Below, piece after piece: positions 1 through 6,556 of a DNA stretch of 11,069 nucleotides (position 1 is its first letter; each line of letters opens with the position of its first letter). The notes under the pieces were generated by a model that saw only the letters and a list, made by a program, of their open reading frames with translations, was not told the DNA's origin and ran no database searches. Made by a program: the position numbers and the translations under genes. The DNA is taken from the NCBI GenBank assembly GCA_021199395.1, contig JAJQIE010000281.1:1-11069 (forward strand), read 5' to 3'. The stretch is from Lachnospiraceae bacterium (lineage in GTDB: Bacteria > Bacillota > Clostridia > Lachnospirales > Lachnospiraceae).

Positions 1-77
1 GAGACACGCAAGCTGGTCAATATATGGTTATTTTAAGAGGTCAACAACAGTATAGCATAGTTTTTTTACGACAGCTA

Positions 78-86
78 TGTTATAAT
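78..86 (+). promoter_or_regulatory. Extended -10 promoter of mscL
   Basis: A perfect TATAAT lies at 81-86, preceded by TG at 78-79, which makes an extended -10 (TGTTATAAT). No good -35 hexamer sits 16-18 bases upstream; the region is A/T rich. Extended -10 promoters often work with a weak -35. The implied leader is about 57 nt and ends in a strong AGGAGGG ribosome binding site (138-144) six bases before the mscL ATG. Confidence 0.6.
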
Positions 87-149
87 TTGTAATTATCTAT
101 TAAGGAAATACTATCTGAAAAAAGCTTCAAAGAAAACAGGAGGGAAAAA

Positions 150-587
150 ATGAGCAAAATACTTGACGAGTTCAAAACCTTTATCATGCGTGGAAATGTA
201 ATCGACATGGCCGTCGGCGTGATCATCGGCGGTGCGTTCAGCAATATCGTATCGTCTCTGGTCAATGACATCGTCATGCCGGTCGTTACGCTGATCACCG
301 GCAGGATCAACTTCACAGATCTGATGATTCCGCTTGACGGCAATTCCTATTCAACGCTGGCCGCCGCACAGGACGCCGGAGCGTCTGTCATCGCATACGG
401 CAATTTCATCCAGATGGTAGTTGAGTTTTTGCTGACTGCTCTTGTCATCTTCCTGGTGATCAAAGGCATCAACAAGCTCCACAAGCCCGCTCCCGCTCCG
501 GAACCGACGACGAAGATCTGTCCGTTCTGCAAGTCAGAAATACATAAAGACGCAGTCAAATGCCCGCATTGCGCTTCAGAGCTATAA
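150..587 (+). CDS. mscL: Large-conductance mechanosensitive channel MscL with C-terminal zinc ribbon
   Basis: This 145-residue protein is MscL, the homopentameric membrane channel that opens under membrane tension to release solutes during hypo-osmotic shock. The N-terminal amphipathic helix and first membrane helix (residues about 1-45) carry the family pattern FKTFIMRGNVIDMAVGVIIG, followed by the VNDIVMPV segment. The second membrane helix spans about 82-107. After a Pro/Ala-rich linker (112-119), the usual cytoplasmic helical bundle is replaced by a small zinc ribbon with CPFC at 124-127 and CPHC at 138-141. Such ribbons are seen in some Firmicutes MscL proteins, and what this one does is not evident from sequence. 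The start is fixed by AGGAGGG six bases upstream. It is a single-gene unit with its own promoter and terminator, convergent with the neighbouring operon. Confidence 0.96.
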   Translation: MSKILDEFKTFIMRGNVIDMAVGVIIGGAFSNIVSSLVNDIVMPVVTLITGRINFTDLMIPLDGNSYSTLAAAQDAGASVIAYGNFIQMVVEFLLTALVIFLVIKGINKLHKPAPAPEPTTKICPFCKSEIHKDAVKCPHCASEL

Positions 588-597
588 TCGCATACAA

Positions 598-640
598 AAC
601 CGCCTGACAGGCCTGGTTTATTGCTGTCAGACGGTTTTTT
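598..640 (+). terminator. Rho-independent terminator of mscL
   Basis: The arms AACCGCCTGACAG (598-610) and CTGTCAGACGGTT (624-636) pair with one mismatch around a 13-nt loop and run into a T tract ending at 640. It begins 11 bases after the mscL stop codon. Confidence 0.92.
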
Positions 641-670
641 ATATACACAGGCAGACAGGTTCGCCATATC

Positions 671-745
671 GCTGCCCAAACGTGAAGCGTTTTTCTCATT
701 GGCAGCGCGTCCTGCCGCCGTGCTCATGCGAGGGGGTGCTTCCAT
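671..745 (-). repeat. Family A 75-bp repeat, intergenic copy 1
   Basis: This is a near-complete copy of the repeat also found at 8486, 9055, 9133 and 10761. Read on the minus strand it starts ATGGAAGCACCC and ends with a nested hairpin: an outer GCGCTGCC/GGCAGC stem around an inner AAACGCTTCACGTTT-like arm pair. It lies between the mscL terminator and the inverted-repeat element at 790-953, in a gap of more than 300 bases (588-949). I see nothing else in that gap apart from 44 unremarkable bases at 746-789. It is outside any credible gene, although the minus-strand frame that codes in other copies is also open here. Confidence 0.9.
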
Positions 746-789
746 ACGGCGCACCTGCCCGATTGCACATGAACTTAGGAGACGGCACA

Positions 790-953
790 CTAGTACATCG
801 AATAATTAATAACTGGCTATATTGCGCCGAATGATTTTTCATGTACAAGGCGGAGGAAGGAGGCGTAGCGGTGGCTACGTCGACTGACAACAACGCAGCA
901 CATGGAAAATCAGACAAACAATATGGCTAGTTAATTAATATTCGATGTACTAG
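790..953. repeat. Inverted-repeat (MITE-like) element, 164 bp
   Basis: The 35-nt ends at 790-824 and 919-953 are inverted repeats of each other, with about 30 of 35 positions matching and some mismatches allowing G-U pairs. Both ends start CTAGTACATCGAATA. Inside, further partly paired segments follow (GATTTTTCATGTAC near 832-845 against GCACATGGAAAATC near 898-911), and the centre contains a GTAGC..GCTAC hairpin (868-880). There is no coding capacity. It lies between the convergent mscL and J-domain genes and could act as a two-way transcription terminator, which is inference. Similar GGCGGAGGAAGG-containing intergenic sequences are, from memory, common in Lachnospiraceae. No clear target-site duplication is visible. 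Confidence 0.85.
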
Positions 954-1690
954 CAACACATAATCGGCACACCCATCCACATTCCGCCGCCACCTCCGCA
1001 GCAGCAGCTGCAGATCAGCCAGGTCAGGCAGAGTCTCGTGCAATAGCTTCCCCCCTGGGACATCGGGTTGCCATATTCCTCTCCCATCGTCTGATACCAG
1101 TGGCCTCCGCCCTCCATCTCCTGAAGGAGCTGACGGTACTGCAGATTGTTCGGCTCCATCTGAACTGCCTTTTGTGCATGGTCAAGGGCAAGAACATTAT
1201 TCCCCCGCCCTGAATTTGCAAGCGCGCTTAAATAGTACCAGCGCGCGGTACGGTTTGTAATGCCGTTAAGGACATTGATCGCCTCATCATAATGCTGACT
1301 GCGAATATAGTTCTCCGCGGCGCGCAGATGCGGATCCTCGTTTGCGGAGGAACCGGCGCTGCTGCCCTGACTGCTGCCATAACCTCCAAAACCTCCGTAA
1401 CCGCCATAGCCACCGTAACCGCCATAACCGCTGCGACCCCCGCCTGACGATGTAGATGAAGAGTGGCCGCTCTGCTTTGCTTCGTAGCTGCCGGTACCAT
1501 GTTCCTTATCGTACATAATCTGCTGATACGCCTGCTGTACTTCCTTGAACTTCTCCTCCGCCTCCGCCTTGTTCGGATTATTGATGTTCGCATCCGGATG
1601 ATACTTCCGACTAAGCCTGCGGTATGCCTTTTTTACTTCTTCTTCGGAAGCGTCCCTCGATACCCCCAAAACCTCATATGGATTTTTCAT
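950..1690 (-). CDS. J-domain (DnaJ-like) protein with Gly/Tyr-rich linker, TPR-like region and Cys-rich tail
   Basis: This 246-residue protein has an N-terminal J domain (about 1-62), the module that stimulates Hsp70/DnaK ATPase, with the essential HPD triad at 31-33. A Ser/Gly/Tyr linker (about 74-116) contains repeated GYG units. Next comes a helical region (about 118-190) resembling tetratricopeptide repeats ([24 protein letters not shown]). The tail (217-246) is unusual: seven or more cysteines around a run of glycines. It is not classical DnaJ, since it lacks the CxxCxGxG zinc region and the substrate-binding C-terminal domains. The start at 1690 is chosen over an in-frame GTG at 1720 because GGAGGAG lies just before it. 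It is the last gene of the three-gene operon, 42 bases after the DUF5685 stop. Its TAG stop (950-952) is formed by the edge of the inverted-repeat element. Confidence 0.9.
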   Translation of the reverse strand: MKNPYEVLGVSRDASEEEVKKAYRRLSRKYHPDANINNPNKAEAEEKFKEVQQAYQQIMYDKEHGTGSYEAKQSGHSSSTSSGGGRSGYGGYGGYGGYGGFGGYGSSQGSSAGSSANEDPHLRAAENYIRSQHYDEAINVLNGITNRTARWYYLSALANSGRGNNVLALDHAQKAVQMEPNNLQYRQLLQEMEGGGHWYQTMGEEYGNPMSQGGSYCTRLCLTWLICSCCCGGGGGMWMGVPIMCC

Positions 1691-1710
1691 ATTCTCCTCC
1701 AATGCTTTCC

Positions 1711-1753
1711 GCCCGGACACGAGGCGTTTCTCTCATCGGTGACGCGTTCCGTC
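1711..1753 (-). repeat. Degenerate partial copy of family A
   Basis: The segment GACACGAGGCGTTTCTCTCA continues into TCGGTGACGCGTTCC. It aligns to the first half of family A (AAACGCGAAGCGTTTCTCTCATTGGCAGCGCGTCC) with scattered substitutions. It spans the end of the DUF5685 gene and its spacer to the J-domain gene. The DUF5685 TGA (1733-1735) lies in the part equivalent to the repeat's CAATGAGAG. Confidence 0.65.
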
Positions 1754-2710
1754 CTTTTCTCTCTTTCGCCCGGCTTTTTCCTGCAGTGCCGAGTATTTAC
1801 ACCAGACTCCGGAATACAGAATGTTCCGGATGATCGGCTCATACTGCAGCACAGGCAGACGTTCAAACGCCCGCGAAGCCTCCGTCATCATCCCGATCAG
1901 AATCCTCTGAATCTCATCTTTATCTGGATTCTCCCAGATGTCTCCGGTTCCAAAAGCATCTTTTCCCACACTCTCTTTTACAGTTTCTTCCCCGGACGCT
2001 CCGGATGCCGTTTCCTGCGATCTCTCATTTTGCAGCATTGCAGAAAACACATTATAGTTCCCCCGCTTTTTATCCTTTTCAATATCTTCTACCGCATCCA
2101 TCAGATAAATAAATTTTCCAAGGTAAAAACCGATCTGTCTTAAATCATCCTGCCAGATATCATCCTTCCAGACAAACAGCTCCGCCAGAAAATTGCCGGT
2201 CAGTCCAGACACATAATCAATATCCGTACCTCTGCCTGACAGGACTGCTCCGTCCCGCCATGCCGTCTCCACCTCATGCAGCAGGCGGATATTCTCCTCA
2301 ACTGCCTTCGCCTGCCGCGGGTAAGCCGTCGCGATTTTGTCATAAGCAGATTTCAGCAGAGACGCCATCACACACCCGGTCGGCTTGCGCTCATCCTCCC
2401 AGTCATCCAGGCTCTTCTGATAAGCGAGCAGTACGCACATATCCGCAGCGTAGGCAATTGCGTCATTGCACACCATCGGATGCCTGTGCACCGGATGGAC
2501 GATACAGCGCTTCTCCTCCGTCAGCGTCTCCGGCTCATACAGTCCGGTCAGCAGAACAGCCAGAAAGGTCGTATCATAATTCAGCACCATCTGCGCTCTC
2601 CTGCCATAGCGATGATGAAGCTCCTGGCACAGTCCGCAATAGAAGCTGCGATATTCTGTATATTCCCTCAGCTTCAGCTCCTGCTCATTCACATATATAT
2701 ATCCAAACAT
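1733..2710 (-). CDS. DUF5685 family protein
   Basis: This 325-residue protein matches, by my recognition, the DUF5685 family of uncharacterised Firmicutes proteins. The N-terminus has the expected FGYI..NxxELK pattern followed by a CGLC pair (C25, C28). A second Cys/His cluster lies at 69-81 (C69, H72, H75, H77, C81), so metal binding is plausible. Helical segments carry two acidic motifs, DDWED (102-106) and DAVED followed by KRGNYN (205-220). These resemble the paired aspartate-rich motifs of squalene/phytoene-synthase-type isoprenoid enzymes; that resemblance is inference, not a functional assignment. A Ser/Gly/Glu-rich linker covers about 230-262. The last residues appear to read into a decayed family A repeat. 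The gene begins 5 bases after the stop of the zinc-ribbon gene with only a weak ribosome binding site, suggesting translational coupling. Confidence 0.85.
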   Translation of the reverse strand: MFGYIYVNEQELKLREYTEYRSFYCGLCQELHHRYGRRAQMVLNYDTTFLAVLLTGLYEPETLTEEKRCIVHPVHRHPMVCNDAIAYAADMCVLLAYQKSLDDWEDERKPTGCVMASLLKSAYDKIATAYPRQAKAVEENIRLLHEVETAWRDGAVLSGRGTDIDYVSGLTGNFLAELFVWKDDIWQDDLRQIGFYLGKFIYLMDAVEDIEKDKKRGNYNVFSAMLQNERSQETASGASGEETVKESVGKDAFGTGDIWENPDKDEIQRILIGMMTEASRAFERLPVLQYEPIIRNILYSGVWCKYSALQEKAGRKREKDGTRHR

Positions 2711-2715
2711 AGCGC

Positions 2716-3120
2716 TCAGCTCTTTTTCTGAAACTCATTATGGCATTTTGGACAGGTGATGCAGATTTTCCCTTTTCCGCGCGGGATACGTATTTTCTGA
2801 CCGCAGGAAGGGCACTTATAAATATGGTACTCCTTCGACTGCGAAGCGCGTCTTCCGACCCTGCGGAAGCGATCCTTAATATTCTGCACAAAATCCAGAT
2901 ACTTCTCGTTCTCCTCGCCGCGCTTCATATAATTCCGTGAAAACATCCGATAATAGCTCAGAACCAATATCGCCAGCGCAACCAGATAAATCAGCGGCTG
3001 GCTGGTAAACAGGTTCACGACCAGCAGCACTAGGCACACCGCCAGCATAAACCTGGAAAGATCATCCGTACCGTATCTCCCGGACATAAAATCCTCAAAC
3101 CTTCTCCTAATTTTATCCAT
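2716..3120 (-). CDS. Small two-helix membrane protein with C-terminal zinc ribbon
   Basis: This 134-residue protein has a basic N-terminus, two adjacent membrane helices (about 22-38 and 42-57), a charged linker rich in Arg and Lys, and a C-terminal zinc ribbon with CPSC at 103-106 and CPKC at 123-126 (plus C120). The ribbon lies beyond a positively charged stretch (residues 82-97, RFRRVGRR), so it is probably cytoplasmic. I do not know a function for it. It is the first gene of an operon with the DUF5685 and J-domain genes; a membrane zinc-ribbon protein next to a J-domain partner suggests a role in protein handling at the membrane, which is only inference. The start follows an AGGCGG ribosome binding site, and a good promoter lies about 50 bases upstream. 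Confidence 0.85.
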   Translation of the reverse strand: MDKIRRRFEDFMSGRYGTDDLSRFMLAVCLVLLVVNLFTSQPLIYLVALAILVLSYYRMFSRNYMKRGEENEKYLDFVQNIKDRFRRVGRRASQSKEYHIYKCPSCGQKIRIPRGKGKICITCPKCHNEFQKKS

Positions 3121-3168
3121 TTTATCCGCCTCGCATTTCTAAAATACATCCTTTAAAATCTGTTAGAA

Positions 3169-3197
3169 ACTTTACCCCCAATTCAAAGGAATGTCAA
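3169..3197 (-). promoter_or_regulatory. Sigma-A type promoter of the zinc-ribbon/DUF5685/J-domain operon
   Basis: On the minus strand a perfect -35 TTGACA (3192-3197) is separated by 17 bases from TAAAGT (3169-3174), a 4-of-6 match to TATAAT. Transcription would start near 3162, giving a leader of about 42 nt before the ATG at 3120. It is the best-looking promoter for the minus-strand genes of this window. Confidence 0.7.
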
Positions 3198-3257
3198 CGG
3201 ATGCAGGCTTAATTTCACAGAAATTTTAGACATATCCGGAAGTTTCGTTACATTACA

Positions 3258-3354
3258 CAGCGTTTCTCTATTGGCAACGCGGCCTGCCCTCGCCGAGTGG
3301 CATCCTCGTCCTTAGGACGGGATATTCGTCGAGCGTATGAGAGGGGCGTTTCCG
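3258..3354 (-). repeat. Family A copy carrying an inserted or expanded hairpin
   Basis: The segment at 3258-3288 matches the first half of family A (AGCGTTTCTC, TTGGCAACGCG, CCTGCC). The segment at 3336-3354 matches its last part (ATGAGAGGGGCGTTTCC). Between them, where other copies have only CGCCGAGCTC, there is a hairpin module of about 47 bases that is also present inverted at 6511-6556. It lies in the 3' flank of the histidine kinase gene. Confidence 0.7.
3286..3332 (+). repeat. Family B hairpin module, copy 1
   Basis: It begins GCCCTCGCCGAGTGGCATCC and closes GGGATATTCGTCGAGCG. The centre folds as ATCC, CGTCC, loop TTA, GGACG, GGAT with one bulged base. The same flanks with a different but still complementary inner stem occur on the opposite strand at 6511-6556. 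Confidence 0.75.
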
Positions 3355-3389
3355 CAGCGTTTCTCTTCTTCATGCGATGGGCGTTTCCG
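3355..3389 (-). repeat. Internally deleted family A copy forming the end of the histidine kinase gene
   Basis: CAGCGTTTCTCTTC is joined directly to TTCATGCGATGGGCGTTTCC. Compared with the family consensus, the middle (TTGGCAGCGCG to CGAGC) is missing and one base of the CCCCCTCGC run is lost. The kinase reads into it as T-E-T-P in place of the usual M-E-A-P. It then shifts frame because of the lost base and stops at the TGA within CGCATGAAG. Confidence 0.7.
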
Positions 3390-5688
3390 TAGCTGCCGGA
3401 AAACACAGCTTTGCCATAAACAGATCCTTCTGCACCAACACCTCAAAGCTCCCTTCCAGCAGTTCCGTCAGGTTCTTCGCGATCGAAAGCCCCAGGCCGC
3501 TGCCCTCGCTGCTCCGGCTTGCATCTCCTCTCACAAAGCGGCCGGTCAGCTCATCCGCTTTCACCGTAATCGGATCATCAGATACATTCTGGAGGATTAT
3601 CAGGATTTCCTCCTCGCGCCTCAGTATGACGCAGACCTCCGTATTCTCTTTTGCGTATTTACAGATATTGCCAAGCAGATTTTCCAGGATGCGCCAGAGC
3701 TGACGGCCATCCGCCATAATATACAGCGGCTCCCTTTCCATCTGCCAGGAGAGCTGCAACCCACGCTCCTTCAGCCGCTCCTCAAATTCTCCGCACGCCT
3801 GCATCAGTATGCTCTGCACCTGTATGCGCGTAATCTCAAGCTCGATGTTTCCGGAGCTGATCTTGCTCGCCTCTACCAGATCCTCTGTGAGCTGCTTCAG
3901 GCGCTGCGATTTCTGATCCAGTATTTCAACATACCCACGCGCCCGCTCATTTTGCAGATCCTCTCTTTTCAGCAGATCGACGTAATTCACGATCGAGGTG
4001 AGCGGTGTCTTCAGATCGTGAGATACGTTTGTGATCAGCTCCGCCTTCAGGCGCTCATTTTTCACAATCGCCTCCAGGGCGTCGCAAAGGCTGTCTCCCA
4101 TTTCATTGACCGCTTCCGCCATCTTTCGGGATTCTCCGGGAAGCGCGGACGCGTCTATCCGGTATTTCAGATCGCCCTGGGAAATCTGATGAATGCCCTC
4201 GTAGATGTTCTGTTTTCCCGCCATATCCCGCATCAGATACAGCAGCACCGCCATATCCAGCAGTACGACCAGTACCAGTCCGCTACGCCCAAACAAAAGC
4301 AAAAACAGAAAATTCAGGACAAAAAAACCAACATAGAGAAGAATCAGCTGACCGGAAGCCGCCCGCGAGGAATTGACCTGCCGCCAGGTCCATATCAGAG
4401 TGCGGGTAACAGAATTTGTCCACAGAGTTTTTGCACGAAGCCTCCTCACAAATCCCAGGCATGCGGATAAAAATACAAGCCATGCGGATGCAACTACAAT
4501 CGCAGCCTGGTATTTTTCCTGTCCGGGAAGGATCTGCGTCATCTGTCTCCACCTGGACGCAGCCAGCAGATACAGGATCGCCGCGATCAGGCATATCCCT
4601 GCGGCGAGCTCTGTCGGAATCAGATCCACCGGAAGAAGCTCCGACGCCGTACCGTCTTCCTTTCGACCCGCGCCAGCCAGCGAGCAGACAAAGCAAAACA
4701 ACAGTATCACCAGGCAAACGGCCGCTCCGGCTCCCGCTCTCCAGATAATCGTCTCCCGCTGTGCGTAATAATCCGACCAGGTCTGCAGCTCATCACTCAC
4801 CGGATAGGAGGTGTTTACGGCCAGATAGACTTTTTCATTTGTCCCTGCGAACCTTTCCTGAAGGAACCACTCCGAGGCCTCCGCATTCAGCACCCGCTCC
4901 GGGTTCGTCACCATAATATTGAAGCTGCGTTCTCCTTCATACAGGCTGGTATACTCGTCGTCCGCTTCCGCAGCGGCAACCGCCTCTTCATAGGTATCCT
5001 GACCCGTATTGGTATAAAGCTCCCCCGTGGAAGTATTTTCAATACAGTAAAGCAGGTTCGACGGTGCCTGGGCGGACCAGCTCTCATCCTGCATCGTCGA
5101 ATACTCTGCATATCGCTCATAGAGATCCGCTACCGCTTCATCAAGCTTTGTATACATTTCTACCACATATCCGGCGGAATCGGAATACCACCGTGAGCAT
5201 TCCGCCAGCGTGATCCCGGTCACAGGAGTAATCGTCTCCAGAGTCTCCGAATGCTCGTCCAGCCACTCGCCCGCATCCCCTGTACCGTCCGCGGACGCCT
5301 CCTCTATCGCGTCATGCAGAACCTGCCAGCCCCCATTTTCATAAAAATCCAGCAGATCCCCCAAAAGGTAGGTGGTGTTCATATCCCGGACAGTATTTCC
5401 CACGCTGTCATAGGACTGGATATCAATCTGTTTGTCCCGGTCGAATTCGCCATCCGTCTCCAGCAGCCGCGCGTTATCCTGTCCGCGGATTTTATTGGAA
5501 AGCACGGTGTCCACCTGCCGGAAAAACAATTCAGACTCTTCATAGCTCTGCGACAGCTCGCCAAAGCTGTAGGAATCCTCCATCCAGAAGCTGATGCTCA
5601 CCAGACAAAGCGCAATGGCTCCGGCCGCAGCCGCCTGAAGCAGTACCAGCAATATTTTTATCTGCTTTTTATAAATCAGTCGTCTCAC
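3370..5688 (-). CDS. Membrane sensor histidine kinase (HisKA/HATPase type)
   Basis: This 772-residue two-component sensor kinase is partner to the response regulator whose gene it overlaps. It has an N-terminal membrane helix (about 12-34), an extracytoplasmic region (35-312) with no domain I recognise, and then a block of hydrophobic helices (about 313-338, 358-378, 394-414, 446-466, 468-487). A HAMP-like linker follows (about 494-545). The dimerisation domain has the H-box NVSHDLKTPLTS with phospho-acceptor H557. The ATPase domain has an N-box (LENLLGN, 668-674), an F-box-like RFVRGD (717-722) and a G2 box GSGLGL (729-734). The expected DxGxG G1 box is replaced by NVSDDPI (701-707). It starts with GTG at 5688, overlapping the regulator stop by four bases (GTGA) and preceded by GGAG. 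The C-terminal TETPIA comes from a family A repeat remnant. The stimulus is unknown. Confidence 0.93.
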   Translation of the reverse strand: MRRLIYKKQIKILLVLLQAAAAGAIALCLVSISFWMEDSYSFGELSQSYEESELFFRQVDTVLSNKIRGQDNARLLETDGEFDRDKQIDIQSYDSVGNTVRDMNTTYLLGDLLDFYENGGWQVLHDAIEEASADGTGDAGEWLDEHSETLETITPVTGITLAECSRWYSDSAGYVVEMYTKLDEAVADLYERYAEYSTMQDESWSAQAPSNLLYCIENTSTGELYTNTGQDTYEEAVAAAEADDEYTSLYEGERSFNIMVTNPERVLNAEASEWFLQERFAGTNEKVYLAVNTSYPVSDELQTWSDYYAQRETIIWRAGAGAAVCLVILLFCFVCSLAGAGRKEDGTASELLPVDLIPTELAAGICLIAAILYLLAASRWRQMTQILPGQEKYQAAIVVASAWLVFLSACLGFVRRLRAKTLWTNSVTRTLIWTWRQVNSSRAASGQLILLYVGFFVLNFLFLLLFGRSGLVLVVLLDMAVLLYLMRDMAGKQNIYEGIHQISQGDLKYRIDASALPGESRKMAEAVNEMGDSLCDALEAIVKNERLKAELITNVSHDLKTPLTSIVNYVDLLKREDLQNERARGYVEILDQKSQRLKQLTEDLVEASKISSGNIELEITRIQVQSILMQACGEFEERLKERGLQLSWQMEREPLYIMADGRQLWRILENLLGNICKYAKENTEVCVILRREEEILIILQNVSDDPITVKADELTGRFVRGDASRSSEGSGLGLSIAKNLTELLEGSFEVLVQKDLFMAKLCFPAATETPIA

Positions 5689-6383
5689 TGAATATTCTCC
5701 ACTTTGTAGCCGATCCCCCAGATCACCTTGAGATATTTCGGATTCTTCGGGTCAATCTCAATCTTCTCCCGGATATGGCGGATATGTACCGTCACGGTAT
5801 TGTCCGCGCCAAAAGCCTCTTCTTTCCAGATGGCCTCGTATATCTGATCGATCGAGAATACCTTACCCTTATTCTTTACCAGAAACAGCAGAATATTGTA
5901 TTCAATCCTGGTCAGCTTCACCGGCTCGCCGTCTACCGTGACTTCCTTACGGTCGTCATTGATCCTGAGCCCGCCGGTAGTATAGACAAGCTCAGAGTTC
6001 TCCGGCTCCGCCGCGCCAAAATTCGTATAGCGCCTGATCTGAGACTTCACACGCGCAATCAGCTCCAGCGGATTGAACGGCTTCGCCACATAATCGTCCG
6101 CCCCCAGGTTCAGCCCCAGCACCTTATCCGTATCCTGTGTCTTCGCAGAGAGGATGATGATCGGAATACTGCTCTTTTCGCGTATTTTCATGATCGCGTG
6201 AAGGCCGTCCATCTTAGGCATCATCAGATCCAGAATCAGCAGATGGATCTCCTGCTGCTGCAAAATCGCAAGTGCCTGCTCTCCATCATATGCCCTGAAT
6301 ACCTGAAAGCCTTCCTGTACCAGATAAATTTCAATCGCGTCCACGATCTCCTTCTCGTCATCGCATACCAGAATATTGTACAT
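5685..6383 (-). CDS. OmpR-family response regulator (receiver plus winged-helix DNA-binding domain)
   Basis: This 232-residue transcription regulator is activated by phosphoryl transfer from its histidine kinase. The receiver domain (about 1-115) has the acidic pair D8/D9, phospho-acceptor D52 in LILDLMMPKMDG, S79 in LSA, and K101 in KPF. A short linker (about 117-128) leads to a Trans_Reg_C winged helix (about 129-229) with the typical LTRIEYNILLFLVKNKGKVFS and TVTVHIRHIREKIE segments and a final VIWGIGYK. Length and layout are normal for the VanR/PhoB-like group. GGAGAG lies shortly before the ATG. The gene is first in a two-gene operon with the kinase (4-base overlap). Target genes cannot be read from this window. 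Confidence 0.95.
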   Translation of the reverse strand: MYNILVCDDEKEIVDAIEIYLVQEGFQVFRAYDGEQALAILQQQEIHLLILDLMMPKMDGLHAIMKIREKSSIPIIILSAKTQDTDKVLGLNLGADDYVAKPFNPLELIARVKSQIRRYTNFGAAEPENSELVYTTGGLRINDDRKEVTVDGEPVKLTRIEYNILLFLVKNKGKVFSIDQIYEAIWKEEAFGADNTVTVHIRHIREKIEIDPKNPKYLKVIWGIGYKVENIQ

Positions 6384-6401
6384 ACTGTCTCTCCTTTCCC
6401 T

Positions 6402-6422
6402 GTCTTATCCACCGTCTTATCC
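6402..6422 (-). promoter_or_regulatory. Two direct repeats GGATAAGAC upstream of the response regulator
   Basis: On the minus strand GGATAAGAC occurs at 6414-6422 and again at 6402-6410, a 12-base period, 19-39 bases before the regulator start codon. OmpR-type regulators usually bind direct repeats about 10-11 bases apart, so autoregulation is possible but the spacing is slightly long. No clear promoter fixes where transcription starts. Confidence 0.25.
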
Positions 6423-6430
6423 TCTATATT

Positions 6431-6462
6431 TAATGATTCGAGCGACAAAAGGGTATGATACT
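6431..6462 (+). repeat. Family C motif, copy 1
   Basis: TAATGATTCGAGCGACAAAA followed by GGGTATGATAC matches, in inverted orientation, the segment at 10972-11004 with only a few substitutions. Here it forms the left part of the composite element and lies just upstream of the response regulator. Confidence 0.7.
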
Positions 6463-6510
6463 GCGGATTGCTGCCTGCTTCGCACTCTCGCATCTCCGCT
6501 GCCGCTTAGG

Positions 6511-6556
6511 CCGGCGAATATCCCGCACGAAGTGTGGGATGCCACCCGGCGAGGGC
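6511..6556 (-). repeat. Family B hairpin module, copy 2 (inverted)
   Basis: On the minus strand it reads GCCCTCGCCGGGTGGCATCC, then a stem CAC-TTC-GTG, then GGGATATTCGCCGG. The flanks match copy 1 at 3286-3332, but the inner stem sequence differs while keeping complementarity. Confidence 0.75.

Noticed and set aside
347..790. Minus-strand frame of 147 codons containing the family A peptide
   Set aside because: Most of it is antisense to mscL and its terminator. The peptide only shows that the repeat is open in this frame; there is no ribosome binding site or domain.
790..953. Insertion sequence
   Set aside because: It has inverted ends but no transposase frame, and at 164 bp is too short to be autonomous; kept only as a MITE-like repeat.
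1463..2143. + strand open frame of 226 codons over the DUF5685 and J-domain genes
   Set aside because: Antisense to two well-supported genes, with a Phe/Leu-rich low-complexity translation typical of a reverse-strand shadow.
3337..4470. Long + strand open frame of 377 codons
   Set aside because: It is antisense to the histidine kinase, has no recognisable domain and no ribosome binding site, and reflects the GC-rich codon pattern of the real gene.
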